From Actinomycetota bacterium (lineage in GTDB: Bacteria; Actinomycetota; CADDZG01; WHSQ01): 8,287 bases of DNA. The stretch lies in contig JACDBF010000011.1 of NCBI GenBank assembly GCA_013695055.1, positions 1-8,287 of the forward strand. The letters run 5' to 3'. A program made the translations under genes and the position numbers. The notes under the pieces are model-generated. The model was not told the DNA's origin. It did not search any database and saw only the letters and a list, made by a program, of their open reading frames with translations. How positions within the stretch are numbered: position 1 is the first letter of the stretch; every line of letters begins with the position of its first letter. Below, in pieces: positions 6,174-8,287 of the stretch.

Positions 6174-8144
6174 ATGGTCGACAAGGAAATCGAGAAGACG
6201 ATCGAAGCACTTCTCGAAGAACGGCGCGAATTCAAGCCCTCGGCCGACTTCACTTCACAAGCCAATGTCCGTGAGGCCGCCATCTACCAACGGGCCGCCG
6301 ACGATCCCGAGGCGTGGTGGGAGTCTCAAGCCGATCGCCTCGACTGGTTCCAAAAGTGGGACAAGACCTTTGAATGGAATGCGCCCCATCACAAGTGGTT
6401 CATCGGCGGCAAGCTGAACGTGGCGCATAACTGTCTTGACCGCCATCTCGATTCCGCCGGAGACCGCGTCGCCTATCACTGGGTGGGCGAGCCGGGCGAC
6501 AACCGTTCGATCACCTACTCAGACCTTCACGATCAAGTGTGCCGGCTGGCCAACGGACTGAAAGAGCTGGGGGTTTCCAAGGGGGACCGAGTCGCGATCT
6601 ACCTGCCGATGATTCCCGAGCTCCCTGCAGCGATGCTCGCGTGTGCTCGCATAGGCGCGGCCCACTCCGTGGTGTTCGGGGGCTTCTCCGCCGAATCGCT
6701 GCGCGACCGCATCAACGATGCCGCCTGCAGGGTCCTCATAACGGCCGACGGCGGCTACAGGCGAGGACAGATCATCCCTTTGAAGCTCAACGCCGATGAT
6801 GCCGTCGCCGAGTGTGAATCAATAGAGAAAGTTATCGTCGTGCAAAGAACCCTCGAAGACGTGAATATGCAAGAGGGGCGGGACATCGTCTATCAGGATC
6901 TCATCGAGGCGCAGTCCAGCGAATGCGAAGCAGAGTCGATGGATTCCGAAGACATGCTCTACATCCTCTACACGTCCGGAACCACCGGCAAACCCAAAGG
7001 CATCGTCCATACGACCGGGGGTTACCTCACCGGAGTCTCATCGACGCACCATCTCATCTTCGACATAAAGCCGGAGAGCGACGTTTTCTGGTGCGCCGCC
7101 GATATCGGATGGGTCACCGGTCACAGCTACATCGTGTATGGGCCCCTTGCCAACGGGTGCACGTCCATCCTCTACGAAGGCGCGCCCGACTGGCCGGACA
7201 AGGATCGCTGGTGGGGGATCGTCGAGGAGTACAAAGCGACGATCCTCTACACCGCGCCGACCGCCATTCGCACGATGATGAAATGGGGAATCGACTATCC
7301 GAATAAGCACGATCTGACTTCGCTGCGCCTGCTTGGGTCGGTCGGAGAACCGATCAACCCGGAGGCATGGATCTGGTATCAGGAGTTCATCGGCGGGGGC
7401 GACGCGCCGGTAGTAGATACGTGGTGGCAGACCGAGACGGGCGCGATAATGATCTCGGCGTTGCCCGGCCTCACAACCCTCAAGCCGGGGTCGGCGACGA
7501 TCGCTTTCCCCGGGGTCGAAGCCGATGTCCTCGATGACAAGGGCGGGCTGGTCGGGAAAGGAGGTGGGGGCTACCTCGTTCTCAAACGGCCCACTCCCGC
7601 GATGTTTCGCACCATCTTCGGGGACGATGAGCGCTATCGAAAGACCTATTTCGAGAAGTTTGGCGACGAGATCTACTTTCCCGGAGACGGCGCCAAGCTC
7701 GACGATGACGGTTACTTTTGGCTTCTGGGCCGCGTCGACGACGTCATGAACGTCGCAGGCCACCGGATCTCGACCTATGAGGTCGAGTCGGCCCTGGTGG
7801 ACCACCAGGCCGTGGCGGAGGCCGCCGTGGTCGGACGCAAGGATCCCAAAGAGGGCGAAACCATCGTCGCGTTCGTGACCCCGCGCGCGGGGCACGAGGG
7901 AACGGATGAACTGATGATAGAGCTGCGGCAGCATGTCGCCAAGGTCATCGGCAAGCTAGCGCGCCCGCACGCGATCATCTTCACGGATGACCTGCCTAAG
8001 ACTCGCTCCGGCAAGATCATGCGGCGCTTGCTTCGCGACATCGCGGAGGGAGAGAAACCTGGAGACGTCACGACGCTTCAGAATGCCCCGATCCTCGATG
8101 AGATCAGAGAGAAGGCGAAGTCGCTCGGCAGCAGGGATGGTTAG
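6174..8144 (+). CDS. acs: Acetyl-CoA synthetase (acetate--CoA ligase, AMP-forming)
   Basis: This cytoplasmic enzyme makes acetyl-CoA from acetate, ATP and CoA through acetyl-AMP. Its 656 residues match the usual length (about 650). Domains: an N-terminal ACS leader (about 30-90), the AMP-binding domain, and the mobile C-terminal domain from about 520. Motifs: YTSGTTGKPKG at 266-276, GEPINPE at 391-397, DTWWQTETG at 415-423, YFPGDGA at 501-507, GRVDDVMNVAGHRI at 519-532 and PKTRSGKIMRR at 608-618. The acetate-pocket residues known from the Salmonella enzyme appear conserved: Val314, Thr315, Val390 and Trp418. The bulky Trp favours acetate over longer acids. Lys614 is the equivalent of the catalytic lysine that is switched off by reversible acetylation. 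The start is the ATG after AGAGGAG; the frame extends further upstream but overlaps the moaB-like gene. The next gene, also an acyl-CoA synthetase, begins 18 bp after the stop. Confidence 0.97.
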   Translation: MVDKEIEKTIEALLEERREFKPSADFTSQANVREAAIYQRAADDPEAWWESQADRLDWFQKWDKTFEWNAPHHKWFIGGKLNVAHNCLDRHLDSAGDRVAYHWVGEPGDNRSITYSDLHDQVCRLANGLKELGVSKGDRVAIYLPMIPELPAAMLACARIGAAHSVVFGGFSAESLRDRINDAACRVLITADGGYRRGQIIPLKLNADDAVAECESIEKVIVVQRTLEDVNMQEGRDIVYQDLIEAQSSECEAESMDSEDMLYILYTSGTTGKPKGIVHTTGGYLTGVSSTHHLIFDIKPESDVFWCAADIGWVTGHSYIVYGPLANGCTSILYEGAPDWPDKDRWWGIVEEYKATILYTAPTAIRTMMKWGIDYPNKHDLTSLRLLGSVGEPINPEAWIWYQEFIGGGDAPVVDTWWQTETGAIMISALPGLTTLKPGSATIAFPGVEADVLDDKGGLVGKGGGGYLVLKRPTPAMFRTIFGDDERYRKTYFEKFGDEIYFPGDGAKLDDDGYFWLLGRVDDVMNVAGHRISTYEVESALVDHQAVAEAAVVGRKDPKEGETIVAFVTPRAGHEGTDELMIELRQHVAKVIGKLARPHAIIFTDDLPKTRSGKIMRRLLRDIAEGEKPGDVTTLQNAPILDEIREKAKSLGSRDG

Positions 8145-8162
8145 GTCCGCGAGCCCCTCGCT

Positions 8163-8287
8163 ATGACGGCCGTGCGCGCGGCTTCCCCGCCGGATCTAGA
8201 AAGGGAGCGCGCCGGCCTGGATGCCGCGGTAGCAGGCAAAACCCTCTGTGACATCTTGCTTCGCAATGCGACTACCTACGGCTCCGA
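8163..8287 (+). CDS. N-terminal fragment of a probable AMP-dependent (long-chain-type) acyl-CoA synthetase, cut by the window end
   Basis: An open frame starts at the ATG at 8163 and runs off the right edge after 41 complete codons. The fragment reads MTAVRAASPPDLERERAG and then continues through AAVAGKTLCDILLRNATTYG. The pattern T-L-x-D-x-L-x-R-N-A-x-x-Y-G is the typical opening of fatty-acyl-CoA synthetases (FadD-like), which activate fatty acids with ATP and CoA. No catalytic motif is inside the window, so this rests on the leader alone. The ribosome site is weak (GCGAG). An in-frame GTG at 8172 is an alternative start. The 18-bp gap to acs suggests one transcript. Confidence 0.6.
   Translation, partial: MTAVRAASPPDLERERAGLDAAVAGKTLCDILLRNATTYGS

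Noticed and set aside
7038..7934. A 298-codon minus-strand frame opposite acs
   Set aside because: Antisense to the conserved Acs core; mirrors its codon pattern and shows no protein family features.
1..8287. Defence system, mobile element, phage, CRISPR or secondary-metabolite cluster
   Set aside because: All substantial frames are accounted for by core metabolism and cofactor genes; there are no long direct repeats, transposase or integrase motifs, spacer-repeat patterns or unexplained gaps over 100 bases.

Overview
The window is compact, GC-rich bacterial chromosome (about 60% G+C by eye) with very short intergenic gaps. It holds seven protein genes, two of them cut by the window edges. 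The protein styles (acetyl-CoA synthetase with a GHRISTYEVE core, S9 peptidase ending, GlcD tail) and the GC-rich codon use suggest an Actinomycetota lineage, perhaps the Acidimicrobiia, Thermoleophilia or Rubrobacteria side. That placement is from memory of the families, not a search. I see no RNA genes, insertion sequences, CRISPR arrays or phage genes.

Layout from left to right. (1) Positions 2-988, plus strand: the C-terminal part of an S9-family serine peptidase with an intact catalytic triad. It converges, with a 15-bp gap, on the next block. (2) Positions 1004-5552, minus strand: a tightly packed block read in the order mocA-like nucleotidyltransferase, glcD, glcE, glcF. The last three encode the complete three-subunit glycolate oxidase: two FAD-linked oxidase subunits and an iron-sulfur subunit. 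(3) Positions 5553-5632: an 80-bp divergent promoter region with small inverted repeats. (4) Positions 5633-6118, plus strand: a MoaB/MogA-type molybdopterin biosynthesis protein. (5) Positions 6174-8144, plus strand: a full-length acetyl-CoA synthetase. (6) Positions 8163-8287, plus strand: the beginning of what looks like a second, long-chain-type acyl-CoA synthetase, cut by the window end.

Two themes mix. One is activation or oxidation of small organic acids: glycolate to glyoxylate by GlcDEF, acetate to acetyl-CoA by Acs, and probably longer acids by the last gene. The other is molybdenum cofactor maturation: the MocA-like enzyme and the MoaB/MogA protein flank the divergent promoter head to head. 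No molybdoenzyme is present in the window, so the client enzyme must lie elsewhere.

I found no convincing sign of a previously undescribed system. The more notable points are the MocA-like gene heading the glycolate oxidase block, the shared divergent promoter between the two cofactor genes, a perfect 12-bp palindrome just upstream of acs, and the stop-start overlap between glcE and glcF.
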